Assembly (NCBI GenBank): GCA_910577525.1
Contig: CAJTLI010000009.1
Span: 28,791 to 92,790 of the forward strand
Reading direction: 5' to 3'
Length of the DNA stretch: 64,000 bases
Source of the DNA: an uncultured Oscillospiraceae bacterium
Lineage (GTDB): Bacteria > Bacillota > Clostridia > Oscillospirales > Oscillospiraceae
Part shown: positions 24,270-32,794 of the stretch, piece by piece
How the letters are laid out: each line of letters begins with the position of its first letter
Numbering within the stretch: the stretch's first letter is position 1
Program-made: the position numbers and the translations under genes
Notes under the pieces: generated by a model
Told to the model about the DNA's origin: nothing
What the model saw: the letters and a program-made list of their open reading frames with translations, nothing else
The model's database searches: none

Positions 24270-24809
24270 ATGGCCATCGAGGAACAACGCACCTGCTGCT
24301 TTACCGGCCACCGGCCGGACAAGCTGCCCTGGGGCCTGAACGAGGGCGACTCCCGCTGCGCCGCCCTGAAGGACAGCCTCCGGCGGGAGCTGAAGGGGCT
24401 GTACCGGCGGGGCTTCCGCCATTTTATCTCCGGCATGGCCATGGGCTGCGACCTCTACTTTGCCGAGGCGGCGCTGGCGCTGCGGGAGGAGTACCCGGAT
24501 GTGACGGTAGAGGGAGCGGTCCCCTGCCCCACCCAGGCGGACCGGTGGCCGGAGGCCATGCGCCGCCGCTGGCGCGGTGTGCTGGACCGCTGCGATCTGG
24601 AGAGCGTAGTCCAGCAGAACTACGACCGATTCTGCATGCTCCGACGGAACCGGTATATGGTGGACCGTTCCGCCGCCGTACTGGCAGTATTCGACGGCAC
24701 CCCCGGAGGCACCCGGTACACCCTGAACTACGCCATGGACAAACAGCGGGAAATCCTCCTGCTGGACCCGGCCCGTCCCCAGGCCGGTGCTGTTCGGCTC
24801 ACCCTTTGA
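24270..24809 (+). CDS. SLOG/DUF1273 family protein (YpsA-like)
   Basis: 179-residue cytoplasmic Rossmann-like protein. CCFTGHRPDKLPWGLNEGD at the N-terminus is the DUF1273/YpsA signature, SGMAMGCDLYFAEAAL a second conserved block, and DGTPGGTRYTLNYA the nucleotide-loop region. Such SLOG-superfamily proteins bind nucleotide-derived ligands; YpsA affects cell division in Firmicutes, but the biochemical role is unsettled. Start at 24270 follows GAGGAGG. Single-gene unit between strong promoter and terminator. Confidence 0.85.
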   Translation: MAIEEQRTCCFTGHRPDKLPWGLNEGDSRCAALKDSLRRELKGLYRRGFRHFISGMAMGCDLYFAEAALALREEYPDVTVEGAVPCPTQADRWPEAMRRRWRGVLDRCDLESVVQQNYDRFCMLRRNRYMVDRSAAVLAVFDGTPGGTRYTLNYAMDKQREILLLDPARPQAGAVRLTL

Positions 24810-24822
24810 ACCCAGGTTTGAG

Positions 24823-24851
24823 AAAGCCCCGCCGGTGGCCGGCGGGGCTTT
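24823..24851. terminator. bidirectional terminator
   Basis: AAAGCCCCGCCGG / CCGGCGGGGCTTT, loop TGG, between the SLOG gene and the convergent small gene. Confidence 0.85.
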
Positions 24852-24854
24852 CCC

Positions 24855-25037
24855 TTACATCTTCATCAGCGAGCCATTGAAGTGCTCCACAGCCTCGCCC
24901 ACGGCCTTGATGGCCTTGCCCGCCGCCCGCTGGGCGGTGCGCTTCTTGTTCTTGGGCAGCATCATCATGCCGATGGCCGCCCCCGCCGCCATGGTGGCCC
25001 CGGCAATGGGCAGCACGGCTTTTTTGTCCAGTTTCAT
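24855..25037 (-). CDS. small hypothetical membrane-associated protein
   Basis: 60-residue protein: a short charged head (MKLDKKA), one hydrophobic Gly/Ala-rich segment at residues 8-26, then a basic tail (PKNKKRTAQRAAG) with an amphipathic helix. It looks like the YtxH-type small anchored proteins but lacks enough signature to assign. ATG at 25037 follows GAAGGAG. It lies 69 bp downstream of exoA, probably on the same transcript. Confidence 0.7.
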   Translation of the reverse strand: MKLDKKAVLPIAGATMAAGAAIGMMMLPKNKKRTAQRAAGKAIKAVGEAVEHFNGSLMKM

Positions 25038-25106
25038 ATCGCATCACTCCTTCGCCGGGTTAGTTTGCCCGTTTTCCCGGGAAAGAGCGGGATTTTCATT
25101 TGGAAA

Positions 25107-25859
25107 CTATTTCAAAATCAGCGACACCGGGCAGTGGTCGCTGCCCTGGATCTCCGGATGGATGGCCGCCTCGCTCACCCGCTCCCCCAGCCGGTCGGAC
25201 ACGATAAAATAGTCGATGCGCCAGCCCGTGTTCTTCTCCCGGGCCTTGAAGCGGTAGCTCCACCAGGAGTAGGCCCCGGTCTCCTCGGGATGGAGCAGGC
25301 GGAAGGTGTCGGTGAAGCCGGAGGACAGCAGGCGGGTCATGGCCCCCCGCTCCTCGTCGGAGAAGCCGGCGTTCCCCCGGTTGGTCTTGGGGTTTTTCAG
25401 GTCGATCTCCTGATGGGCCACGTTCAGGTCGCCGCAGTAAACCACCGGTTTGGTTTTGTCCAGACTTTTCAGATAGTCCAGCAGGTCGTCCTCCCACTCC
25501 ATGCGGTAGCCGATGCGGGCCAGCTCGTTCTGGGCGTTGGGGGTGTAGCAGTCCACCAGCCAGAACTCAGGGTACTCCAGCGTGATGAGCCGCCCCTCGT
25601 GGTCGTGCTTGTCCCGATCCATGCCATAGGAGACGGACAGCGGCTCCTCCCGGGCGAAAATGGCGGTGCCGGAATACCCCTTTTTGTCCGCCGAATTCCA
25701 AAACTGATGGTAGCCGGGCAGCTCCACCTCCGCCTGGCCCCGCTCCATCTTGGTCTCCTGAAGACAGATGAACTGGGCGTCCAGCCCCAGCACAGAGTCC
25801 ACAAAGCCCTTTTTCAGGCAGGCCCGCAGGCCGTTCACATTCCAGGATACAAATTTCAT
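25107..25859 (-). CDS. exoA: exodeoxyribonuclease III (AP endonuclease)
   Basis: 250-residue ExoIII/ExoA family DNA repair nuclease. MKFVSWNVNGLRA, QETKMERGQ (metal-binding Glu), CYTPNAQNEL, CGDLNVAHQEIDL (catalytic Asp/Asn) and the C-terminal GSDHCPVSL (catalytic His) are all present. It cuts 5' of abasic sites in base-excision repair. Start is ATG at 25859 after AAAGGAGAG; its first bases overlap the stop of the upstream membrane-protein gene (ATGA). Confidence 0.95.
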   Translation of the reverse strand: MKFVSWNVNGLRACLKKGFVDSVLGLDAQFICLQETKMERGQAEVELPGYHQFWNSADKKGYSGTAIFAREEPLSVSYGMDRDKHDHEGRLITLEYPEFWLVDCYTPNAQNELARIGYRMEWEDDLLDYLKSLDKTKPVVYCGDLNVAHQEIDLKNPKTNRGNAGFSDEERGAMTRLLSSGFTDTFRLLHPEETGAYSWWSYRFKAREKNTGWRIDYFIVSDRLGERVSEAAIHPEIQGSDHCPVSLILK

Positions 25860-27211
25860 ACCGCTCTCTCCTTTGTTCTCCGGATCTCCCCCGTCAGCGC
25901 CCACAGCGAAAACACCAGCGCCGCCAGCACCGCCAGGGCCTCCAGCCCCATGACGAAGCGCATTCCGCCCAGATTGAGCACACAGTTATATTTCAGCCGC
26001 AGGTAGACGCAGTAGCTGGCCAGGGACGCGCCCCCCGCCAGCACCGCCGCCGGAAGCCGCCGCCAGTTGGCGCAGGCCCAGCACAGGGTGAACACGTCGG
26101 CCAGGAAAAAGTACCGCTCGTGCATGTGGGGCAGGAAAAAAGGCACGCCGACGCACAAAACCACCGCGATAGCCATAATGGTCTCCCGGTTCAGCCGGTC
26201 CCCCAGCCAGAAGCCCAGCGCCAGCAGGGCCAGCACCAGCGCTCCCGCCGCCGCGATGCCCAGTTTGCCGGCCAGAGCCCCGTCCACCTGAACCCCATAG
26301 GGGATGAACTGGTAGACGGAGGGGGCGTTCAGCGTCAGCCGGGGGTACTCCCCCAGCTGAGTGACATAGATGCCCAGAATATCCCCCAGCGGCTTCCCCA
26401 GGACCATGGCGGGGAGAATGGTGGCCAGATAGGCCAGGGGGAACATCCACAGCTCCCGGAATTTCACCCTTCCCGCCAGCCACAGCACCCCCCAAAGCGG
26501 AAGCACAAAAATGGACTGGAGCTTGAAGGAGAAGGCGATCCCCATCAGCGCCACCGAGGTCTTGTTTTGCCCCTCCAGGGCCAGGGCGGCGGCGTGTATG
26601 GCCAGCGCGCCGTAAATCACGTCGCACTGGGCCCAATAGGCCCCGTTGAGCACCACCGTGGGCAGCAGCAGCGCCGCCCCAAAGGCAATCAGGGGAGCGG
26701 CGCTCCCCTGCCGTTCCCTGGTCAGGGAACGCACCAAGCGCAGGCAGCCCCAGGCCAGCAGCACATCCCACAGGATGGAAAACAGCTTGATGAGGTACAG
26801 GTCGGGCACGCTCAGGTAGGAAATGGCGGCCATAAAGTAGAGGTAGGGCATATTATAGTCCCCTACGCTGCCAGCGATCCCCTGAAAACCGCCGTTTTCT
26901 TGAAAATAGACGTACCAGTGGTGCAGAAAATCCTCGTAATCCAGCGTCACATGGTCCAGGCACAGCACCCGGACCAGCATAGCCGCCCCGATGGGCAGCA
27001 GCATCACCAACAGGCTGTCCTCCCTGACGCCCTCCAGCCGCAGCAGGCAAACCGACGCCGCGGTCAGGACCGCAACCGCCGCCGCCACGCAGGCCCTGTC
27101 CCACGGCGTCCCCTGCTCCAGGTTCATGCACACCCACACCGCAGCCAGGGCCAGTCCTCCGCCCAGCCCGGCGCACACAGGGGGCCCATACCCATTCCAC
27201 CGCTCCTCCAT
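25856..27211 (-). CDS. GT-C-like polytopic membrane protein (mannosyltransferase-like)
   Basis: 451-residue protein with roughly eleven membrane helices. The first external loop carries LDHVTLDYEDFLHHWY, an acidic pair like the catalytic Asp/Glu loop of lipid-linked GT-C glycosyltransferases. NGAYWAQCDVIYGAL and LPHMHERYFFLADV are further conserved-looking patches of the GT-87/PIG-M-like group. A lipid-phosphate-sugar donor is expected, but specificity is unknown. ATG at 27211 follows GGAGGG. It overlaps exoA by 4 bp. Confidence 0.72.
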   Translation of the reverse strand: MEERWNGYGPPVCAGLGGGLALAAVWVCMNLEQGTPWDRACVAAAVAVLTAASVCLLRLEGVREDSLLVMLLPIGAAMLVRVLCLDHVTLDYEDFLHHWYVYFQENGGFQGIAGSVGDYNMPYLYFMAAISYLSVPDLYLIKLFSILWDVLLAWGCLRLVRSLTRERQGSAAPLIAFGAALLLPTVVLNGAYWAQCDVIYGALAIHAAALALEGQNKTSVALMGIAFSFKLQSIFVLPLWGVLWLAGRVKFRELWMFPLAYLATILPAMVLGKPLGDILGIYVTQLGEYPRLTLNAPSVYQFIPYGVQVDGALAGKLGIAAAGALVLALLALGFWLGDRLNRETIMAIAVVLCVGVPFFLPHMHERYFFLADVFTLCWACANWRRLPAAVLAGGASLASYCVYLRLKYNCVLNLGGMRFVMGLEALAVLAALVFSLWALTGEIRRTKERAV

Positions 27212-27240
27212 GAAATCCCTCCGGTCAAAAATCTTTTTGT

Positions 27241-27269
27241 ATCATACCACACCCGCCCGGCCTTGTCCA
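27241..27269 (-). promoter_or_regulatory. sigma-A promoter of the GT-C-like/exoA operon
   Basis: Minus strand TGGACA, 17 bp, TATGAT, about 30 bp before the ATG. Confidence 0.72.
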
Positions 27270-27320
27270 GCGGCCCAGCCCGTTTCCCCCTGAAATCAGG
27301 GATATTTTTCCGCCCGGCGG

Positions 27321-27349
27321 TTGACATTTTCCCAGGAAAGCCTTATTCT
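27321..27349 (+). promoter_or_regulatory. sigma-A promoter of asnB
   Basis: TTGACA, 17 bp, TATTCT, 51 bp before the ATG. Confidence 0.82.
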
Positions 27350-27399
27350 AAAGGACAGACCTTTTCGCGTTACTATCCGACGGACTGGAGGATTTCAAT

Positions 27400-29262
27400 A
27401 TGTGCGGTTTTACCGGCTTTGTGACCCGCTCCGCTCCCCCCGACGAGACCGCCCTGCGGGCCATGGGGGACGCCATCCGCCACCGGGGTCCCGACGGCGA
27501 GGGGCACTATGTGGACGAGCGCTGCGGCATCGCCCACCGGCGGCTGTCCATCATCGACCTGGAGAGGGGCCGGCAGCCCATTGTCAGCCCCGGCGGACGC
27601 TATGTCATCGCCTACAACGGGGAGACCTACAACTTCCGGGAGCTGCGGCAGGAACTGTCCGCCAAGGGCCACGCCTTCCTCACCGACTGCGACACCGAGG
27701 TGGTGCTCCACGGCTATATGGAGTGGGGCCCGGAGGTGCTGAAAAAGCTGCGGGGCATGTTCGCCTTCGTCATCTGGGACCGGGAGCGTCAGGAGCTGTT
27801 CGGCGCCCGGGATCCCTTCGGCATCAAGCCCTTCTATTACGCCCTCATGGGGGATCTGTTCTTCTTCGGCTCGGAGTGCAAGAGCTTCCTGCCCCACCCC
27901 GGCTTCAAAAAGGAGCTCAACCCCGACGCGCTGAAGCTCTACCTCACCTTCCAGTACTCCGCCCTCAACGAGTCCTTCTTCAAGGGGGTGTACCGGCTCC
28001 TCCCCGGCCACTATTTCCTCCACCGGGCGGGGCATACCGAATTCGCCTCCTACCACTCCTTCTCCTTTGAGCCGGAGAACATGCCCCTGGAAAAGCGGGC
28101 CGCCCAGATCCGGGAAGTGGTCACAGAGTCCGTCAAGGCCCATCAGATCAGCGATGTGGAGGTGGGCTCCTTCCTGTCCGGCGGCATTGACTCCAGCGTC
28201 ATCGCCGCCCTGTCCCGGCCCGACAAGACCTACTCCGTGGGCTTTGAAAACCCCGGCTTCGATGAGACCGGCGAGGCCAAGGCCCTCTGTCAGGAGCTTG
28301 GCCTGCGCAACATCTCCAAGAGCATCTCCGCCCAGGAGTTTTTCGACGCCCTGCCCGCCATCCAGTACTACGCCGACGAGCCCAACGCCAACCTGTCCAC
28401 CGTGCCGCTGTATTTTCTGTCCCAGCTGGCGGCCAGGGACGTAAAGGTGGTGCTGTCCGGCGAGGGGGCGGACGAGCTGTTCGGCGGCTATATCACCTAC
28501 CACACCACCAAGCCCTACCGGGCGTACCGCAAAATGCCCCTGGCCCTGCGCAAGGCTGTGGCCAAGGGGGTGGCGGGCCTGCCCAAGTTCCACGGCCAGG
28601 GTTTCCTCACCAAGGCGGCCAAGCCCATCGACGAGACCTTTGTGGGCCAGGCGTTCATCTTCGACGACGAGGAAGCCCGGCGGGTGCTGGCCCCCGCCTA
28701 CCGCTCCCCCCTCACCTGGCACGATGTCACCGGGCCCTACTTCGAGGCCATTGAGGGCGCCGACGACCTGACCAAGATGCAGTACCTGGACCTGCACCTT
28801 TGGCAGCCCCTGGACATCCTGCGCAAGGCGGACCGGATGACCATGGCCCACTCTTTAGAGCTGCGGGTGCCCTACCTGGACCGGGAGGTGTGGGAGGTGG
28901 CCCGCCGGGTACCCAGCGCCCAGAAGATGCGGGGCAAGACCATGACCAAGTACCCCCTGCGGATGGCGGCGGTGCCCCTGCTCCCCAGCGACTGGGTGAA
29001 GCGGGACAAAAAGGGCTTCCCCGTCCCATTCATCGCCTGGCTCCGGCAGGAAAAATACTACAGCTGGGCGAAAGACTTGATTTCCCAGGACTACGCGGCA
29101 GAATTCTTTGACCAAAAGTACCTGCTGGACCTGCTGGAGTGCCACTACTCCGGCAAAGAACGCACCCACCGGAAGCTGTACACCGTGCTGTCCTTCCTCA
29201 TCTGGTATCAGGTGTATTTCCCGGAAAAATGCGGCGCGGCACCGTTCGTCCCCGGCAAATGA
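27400..29262 (+). CDS. asnB: asparagine synthase, glutamine-hydrolysing
   Basis: 620-residue class B asparagine synthetase. Cys2 is the glutaminase nucleophile, with RHRGPDGEG, AHRRLSIID and AYNGETYN completing the N-terminal Ntn domain (1-200). The synthetase domain has the PP-loop SFLSGGIDSSV (about 257-267), GEGADELFGGY and LRKADRMTMAHSLELRVPYLD. The reaction is aspartate + glutamine + ATP to asparagine. ATG at 27400 follows TGGAGGATTT. A close relative could amidate another acid, but all AsnB motifs are intact. Confidence 0.92.
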   Translation: MCGFTGFVTRSAPPDETALRAMGDAIRHRGPDGEGHYVDERCGIAHRRLSIIDLERGRQPIVSPGGRYVIAYNGETYNFRELRQELSAKGHAFLTDCDTEVVLHGYMEWGPEVLKKLRGMFAFVIWDRERQELFGARDPFGIKPFYYALMGDLFFFGSECKSFLPHPGFKKELNPDALKLYLTFQYSALNESFFKGVYRLLPGHYFLHRAGHTEFASYHSFSFEPENMPLEKRAAQIREVVTESVKAHQISDVEVGSFLSGGIDSSVIAALSRPDKTYSVGFENPGFDETGEAKALCQELGLRNISKSISAQEFFDALPAIQYYADEPNANLSTVPLYFLSQLAARDVKVVLSGEGADELFGGYITYHTTKPYRAYRKMPLALRKAVAKGVAGLPKFHGQGFLTKAAKPIDETFVGQAFIFDDEEARRVLAPAYRSPLTWHDVTGPYFEAIEGADDLTKMQYLDLHLWQPLDILRKADRMTMAHSLELRVPYLDREVWEVARRVPSAQKMRGKTMTKYPLRMAAVPLLPSDWVKRDKKGFPVPFIAWLRQEKYYSWAKDLISQDYAAEFFDQKYLLDLLECHYSGKERTHRKLYTVLSFLIWYQVYFPEKCGAAPFVPGK

Positions 29263-29294
29263 CGGAAGGCCCGCCTGTGGCCGGGCATCAATAA

Positions 29295-29333
29295 AAACCT
29301 GTAGGGGCGGCTATCAGCCGCCCCTACAGGTTT
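29295..29333. repeat. GTAGGGGCGG-family hairpin
   Basis: Perfect 18-bp arms (AAACCTGTAGGGGCGGCT and its complement) with loop ATC. Same core as repeats at 34966, 46851 and 58205. It may also end asnB transcription, though no T tract follows. Confidence 0.85.
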
Positions 29334-29382
29334 ACAGTCGGGTTTTTTTGTCGGTTTGAGGAAAAACCGTCAAACTATACTA

Positions 29383-29411
29383 TTGAAAAAAGCATATCAG
29401 TTCTATATAAT
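29383..29411 (+). promoter_or_regulatory. sigma-A promoter of the activase operon
   Basis: TTGAAA, 17 bp, TATAAT, 55 bp before the ATG. Confidence 0.82.
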
Positions 29412-29465
29412 ATTTTCTGGACTTTCAAACTGGGCGCTGAGCCGCCCCAACATGGGAGGCAAACC

Positions 29466-32411
29466 ATGATTCTGCGTGTCGGCATTGACATCGGCTCCAC
29501 CACCGTGAAAGTGGTGGTGCTGGACGAAGATAATCAACTGCTGTTCCGCTCCTATGAGCGGCACTATTCCAAAGCCAGGGAACGGGCCTGCGAAACCCTG
29601 CGCTCCATCGAGGACATGCTCCGCGGCAAAAACGTGCGTCTGGTGGTCACAGGCTCCGCCGGGCTGGGCGTGGCCAAGGCCGCGGGGCTGGACTTCGTTC
29701 AGGAGGTGTACGCCACCGCCGCGGCGGTGAACACCTACATCCCGGACACCGACGCCGTCATTGAGCTGGGGGGCGAGGACGCCAAGATCATCTTTTTCGG
29801 CGGGGCCCTGGAGGAGCGGATGAACGGCTCCTGCGCCGGGGGCACCGGGGCCTTTATCGACCAGATGGCCACCCTGATGAACGTGACGGTGAACGAGCTG
29901 GACGAACTGTCCCTCAAGCACGAGAAGATCTATCCCATCGCCTCCCGGTGCGGCGTGTTCGCCAAGAGCGACATCCAGCCCATCCTCAACCAGGGCGGGC
30001 GGAAGGAGGACGTGGCCGCGTCAATCTTCCAGGCGGTGGTGGACCAGACCGTGGCCGGCCTCACCCAGGGCCGGGAGCTGAAGGGCAAGATCGTGTTCCT
30101 GGGCGGGCCCCTCCACTTCCTCATGGGCCTGCGGGAGCGGTTTGTGGACACCCTTCAGCTAGACGGCGATCACGCCGTCTTCCCGGAGGACGGCGACTGC
30201 TTCGCCGCCATGGGGGCGGCGCTGTGCGCCTCCGACTACGAGGCCCGATCCTTTGACGAGCTGCTTCGCCTGCTGGAGGAGAGCCGCGCCGCCACCTCGG
30301 TGGTGGACACCATGCCGCCCCTGTTCGAGTCCCAGGCGGACTACGACGCCTTCACCGCCCGGCACAACGCCTCCACCCCGCCCCAGCTGGACATCCATAC
30401 TTATCAAGGCGATGCCTATTTAGGTATCGACGCAGGCTCCACCACCACAAAAATCGTCCTCATCGCCCCGGACGGCGGGCTTTTATACACATACTACCAC
30501 TCCAATCTGGGCAACCCGGTGGCCATCGCCCTGGAACAGCTCAAGGAAATCTACCAGCTGTGCGGGGACCGCATCAAAATCAAAGGCTCCGCCGTCACCG
30601 GCTATGGCGAGGACCTGATTAAAAACGCCTTCTCCTGCGACTTAGGGCTGGTGGAGACGGTGGCCCACTACCGCGCCGCCGCCCACTTCAACCCCGACGT
30701 GGACTTCATCATCGACATCGGCGGCCAGGATATGAAGTGCTTCAAGATCCGCAACGGGGCCGTAGACTCCATCATGCTCAACGAGGCCTGCTCCTCCGGC
30801 TGCGGCTCCTTCATCGAGACCTTCGCCAAGGCCCTGGGCTATGACATCGCGGACTTTGCCAAGCTGGGCCTGTTCACCCAGAGGCCGGTGAACCTGGGCT
30901 CCCGGTGCACCGTCTTTATGAATTCCTCCGTCAAACAGGCCCAGAAGGACGGGGCCAGCGTGGAGGACATCAGCGCGGGCCTGTCCATCTCCATCGTGAA
31001 AAACGCCATCTATAAGGTCATCCGCGCCGCCTCCGCCGACGACCTGGGCCAACACATCGTGGTGCAGGGCGGCACCTTCCACAACGACGCGGTGCTCCGG
31101 GCCTTCGAGCAGGAGCTGGGCCGGGACGTGACGAGGCCTACCATTGCGGGCATTATGGGGGCCTTCGGCGCGGCCCTGGCCGCCCGTGACCTGAAGCTGG
31201 AGCAGTCCAGTCTGTTAAGTCAATCCGCTTTACAGTCTTTTACCCACGCCGCCAAGCCCGTCACCTGCGGCCTGTGCACCAACCACTGCTCCCTCACCGT
31301 CAACAGCTTCGACGGCGGGCGGCGGTTCATCTCGGGCAACCGCTGCTCCCGGCCCCTAGGCAAGGAAAAAGCCAAGCTGCCCGACCTGTACCGCCACAAA
31401 TACGAGAAGCTGCGCTCCCTGGAGGGCAAGGGCTTCGGCGACGGCTCAAGGGGCCGGATCGGTATCCCCTTCGGGCTCAACATGTACGAAAATCTCCCCT
31501 TCTGGTACGCCTTGTTCACCAAGCTGAATTTTGAGGTAGTCCTCTCCCCCGAGTCCTCCCGAAAGCTGTACATCAAGGGCCAGCGCACCATCCCGTCGGA
31601 CACGGTGTGCTACCCCGCCAAGCTGCTCCACGGCCACGTGGAGGCCCTGGTGGAGATGGGGGTGGATGCCATCTTCTACCCCTGCATGTCCTATAATTTT
31701 GACGAAAAGTCGTCGGACAACAATTACAACTGCCCGGTGGTGGCCTACTACCCCGAGCTGCTGGCCGCCAATATGCCGGATCTGAAAAAGACCCGGTTCC
31801 TCAACCCCTACGCCGGGCTCCACCGCCAAAAGGACTACGAACGCATTGGCTCCCAGTGGTTTGCCGACACCTTCGGCGTTCCCCGAAAGCAGGCGGTCAG
31901 CGCCATCCGGGCCGCTTACCAGGCCTACGACCGCTACAAGGAGGACCTGCACCGGGCGGGCCAGCAGTACATTGACCAGGCCCGGGCCCAGGGCCTGCCC
32001 ATTCTGGTGCTGGCGGGCCGCCCCTACCACATCGACCCGGAGATCAACCACGGCATCAACGACCTCATCACCTCCTTCGGCTTCGTGGTGGTCAGCGAGG
32101 ACGCGGTGGCCTACTTAGAGGACTACGCCCCCCGGAAGGTGCTCAACCAGTGGACCTTCCAGGCCCGTATGTACAACGCCGCACGGTACGTCTGCTCCCA
32201 GCCCGACATGGAGCTGGTCCAGCTGGTCTCCTTCGGCTGCGGCACCGACGCCATCACTGGCGATGAAATGCGCTCCATCCTGGAGCAAGGGGGTAAGCTT
32301 TACACCCAGCTCAAAATCGACGACATCAGCAACCTGGGGGCGGTGAAAATCCGCATCCGTTCCCTGATGGCGGCTATGGAGGAGAGGAAGCGCCGGAAGG
32401 GGATGGCCTGA
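29466..32411 (+). CDS. tandem 2-hydroxyacyl-CoA dehydratase activase-like ATPase with DUF2229
   Basis: 981-residue cytoplasmic iron-sulphur ATPase. Two BadF/BcrA/HgdC-type ASKHA domains are in tandem: the first with GIDIGSTTVK (6-15) and cluster cysteines C123 (GSCAGGTGAF) and C162 (RCGVF); the second with GIDAGSTTTK (320-329), C442/C446 (ACSSGCGSF) and C481 (RCTVF). Residues 590-981 are a DUF2229-like part starting CGLCTNHC. Activases use ATP to inject an electron into a dehydratase-like partner, and that partner is the gene at 32795. In many clostridia all parts are one polypeptide of about 1400 residues; here they are split. Start follows GGGAGG. Confidence 0.88.
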   Translation: MILRVGIDIGSTTVKVVVLDEDNQLLFRSYERHYSKARERACETLRSIEDMLRGKNVRLVVTGSAGLGVAKAAGLDFVQEVYATAAAVNTYIPDTDAVIELGGEDAKIIFFGGALEERMNGSCAGGTGAFIDQMATLMNVTVNELDELSLKHEKIYPIASRCGVFAKSDIQPILNQGGRKEDVAASIFQAVVDQTVAGLTQGRELKGKIVFLGGPLHFLMGLRERFVDTLQLDGDHAVFPEDGDCFAAMGAALCASDYEARSFDELLRLLEESRAATSVVDTMPPLFESQADYDAFTARHNASTPPQLDIHTYQGDAYLGIDAGSTTTKIVLIAPDGGLLYTYYHSNLGNPVAIALEQLKEIYQLCGDRIKIKGSAVTGYGEDLIKNAFSCDLGLVETVAHYRAAAHFNPDVDFIIDIGGQDMKCFKIRNGAVDSIMLNEACSSGCGSFIETFAKALGYDIADFAKLGLFTQRPVNLGSRCTVFMNSSVKQAQKDGASVEDISAGLSISIVKNAIYKVIRAASADDLGQHIVVQGGTFHNDAVLRAFEQELGRDVTRPTIAGIMGAFGAALAARDLKLEQSSLLSQSALQSFTHAAKPVTCGLCTNHCSLTVNSFDGGRRFISGNRCSRPLGKEKAKLPDLYRHKYEKLRSLEGKGFGDGSRGRIGIPFGLNMYENLPFWYALFTKLNFEVVLSPESSRKLYIKGQRTIPSDTVCYPAKLLHGHVEALVEMGVDAIFYPCMSYNFDEKSSDNNYNCPVVAYYPELLAANMPDLKKTRFLNPYAGLHRQKDYERIGSQWFADTFGVPRKQAVSAIRAAYQAYDRYKEDLHRAGQQYIDQARAQGLPILVLAGRPYHIDPEINHGINDLITSFGFVVVSEDAVAYLEDYAPRKVLNQWTFQARMYNAARYVCSQPDMELVQLVSFGCGTDAITGDEMRSILEQGGKLYTQLKIDDISNLGAVKIRIRSLMAAMEERKRRKGMA

Positions 32412-32791
32412 TGGACCTGGAAGCCTTTTTTCGCGCCGTCTGGACCCAGGACGCCGAGGCGCTGGCCGCCTTTTTCGCCCCCGGCGCCTGTGTGGACTGG
32501 CCCTGTACCAACGAACACTTCACCGCCGGGGAGTTCATCCGGGCCAACTGCGAATATCCCGGGCAGTGGGAGGGCGAAATTGAACGCGTGGAGGTCCTGG
32601 GCGATCTCACCGTCACCGCGGCGCGGGTGTACGCCAAGGACCAAAGCCTCTCCTTCCACGCGGTCTCATTCATCCGGGTGCGTGACGGAAAGATCGTCTC
32701 GATGGTCGAATACTGGGGCGACGACGGCCCCCCTCCCCAATGGCGGCTGGACAAGCAGATCGGCTCACCTATCACGCGGAAAGGAACCTGA
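32411..32791 (+). CDS. SnoaL-like/NTF2-fold protein
   Basis: 126-residue NTF2-like protein. MDLEAFFRAVWTQDAEALAA, FTAGEFIRANCEYPGQWEG, SFIRVRDGKIVSMVEYWGDD and a C-terminal extension fit the SnoaL/DUF4440 cone-shaped fold. Such proteins act as small isomerases, hydrolases or ligand binders; none can be chosen. Its ATG overlaps the last base of the activase stop, and the dehydratase-like gene begins 3 bp after it, so the three are translated as a unit. Confidence 0.8.
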   Translation: MDLEAFFRAVWTQDAEALAAFFAPGACVDWPCTNEHFTAGEFIRANCEYPGQWEGEIERVEVLGDLTVTAARVYAKDQSLSFHAVSFIRVRDGKIVSMVEYWGDDGPPPQWRLDKQIGSPITRKGT

Positions 32792-32794
32792 ACC

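Noticed and set aside
24787..25212. Plus-strand open frame over the small membrane gene and exoA end
   Set aside because: Starts inside the bidirectional terminator region and is antisense to genes with good ribosome sites.
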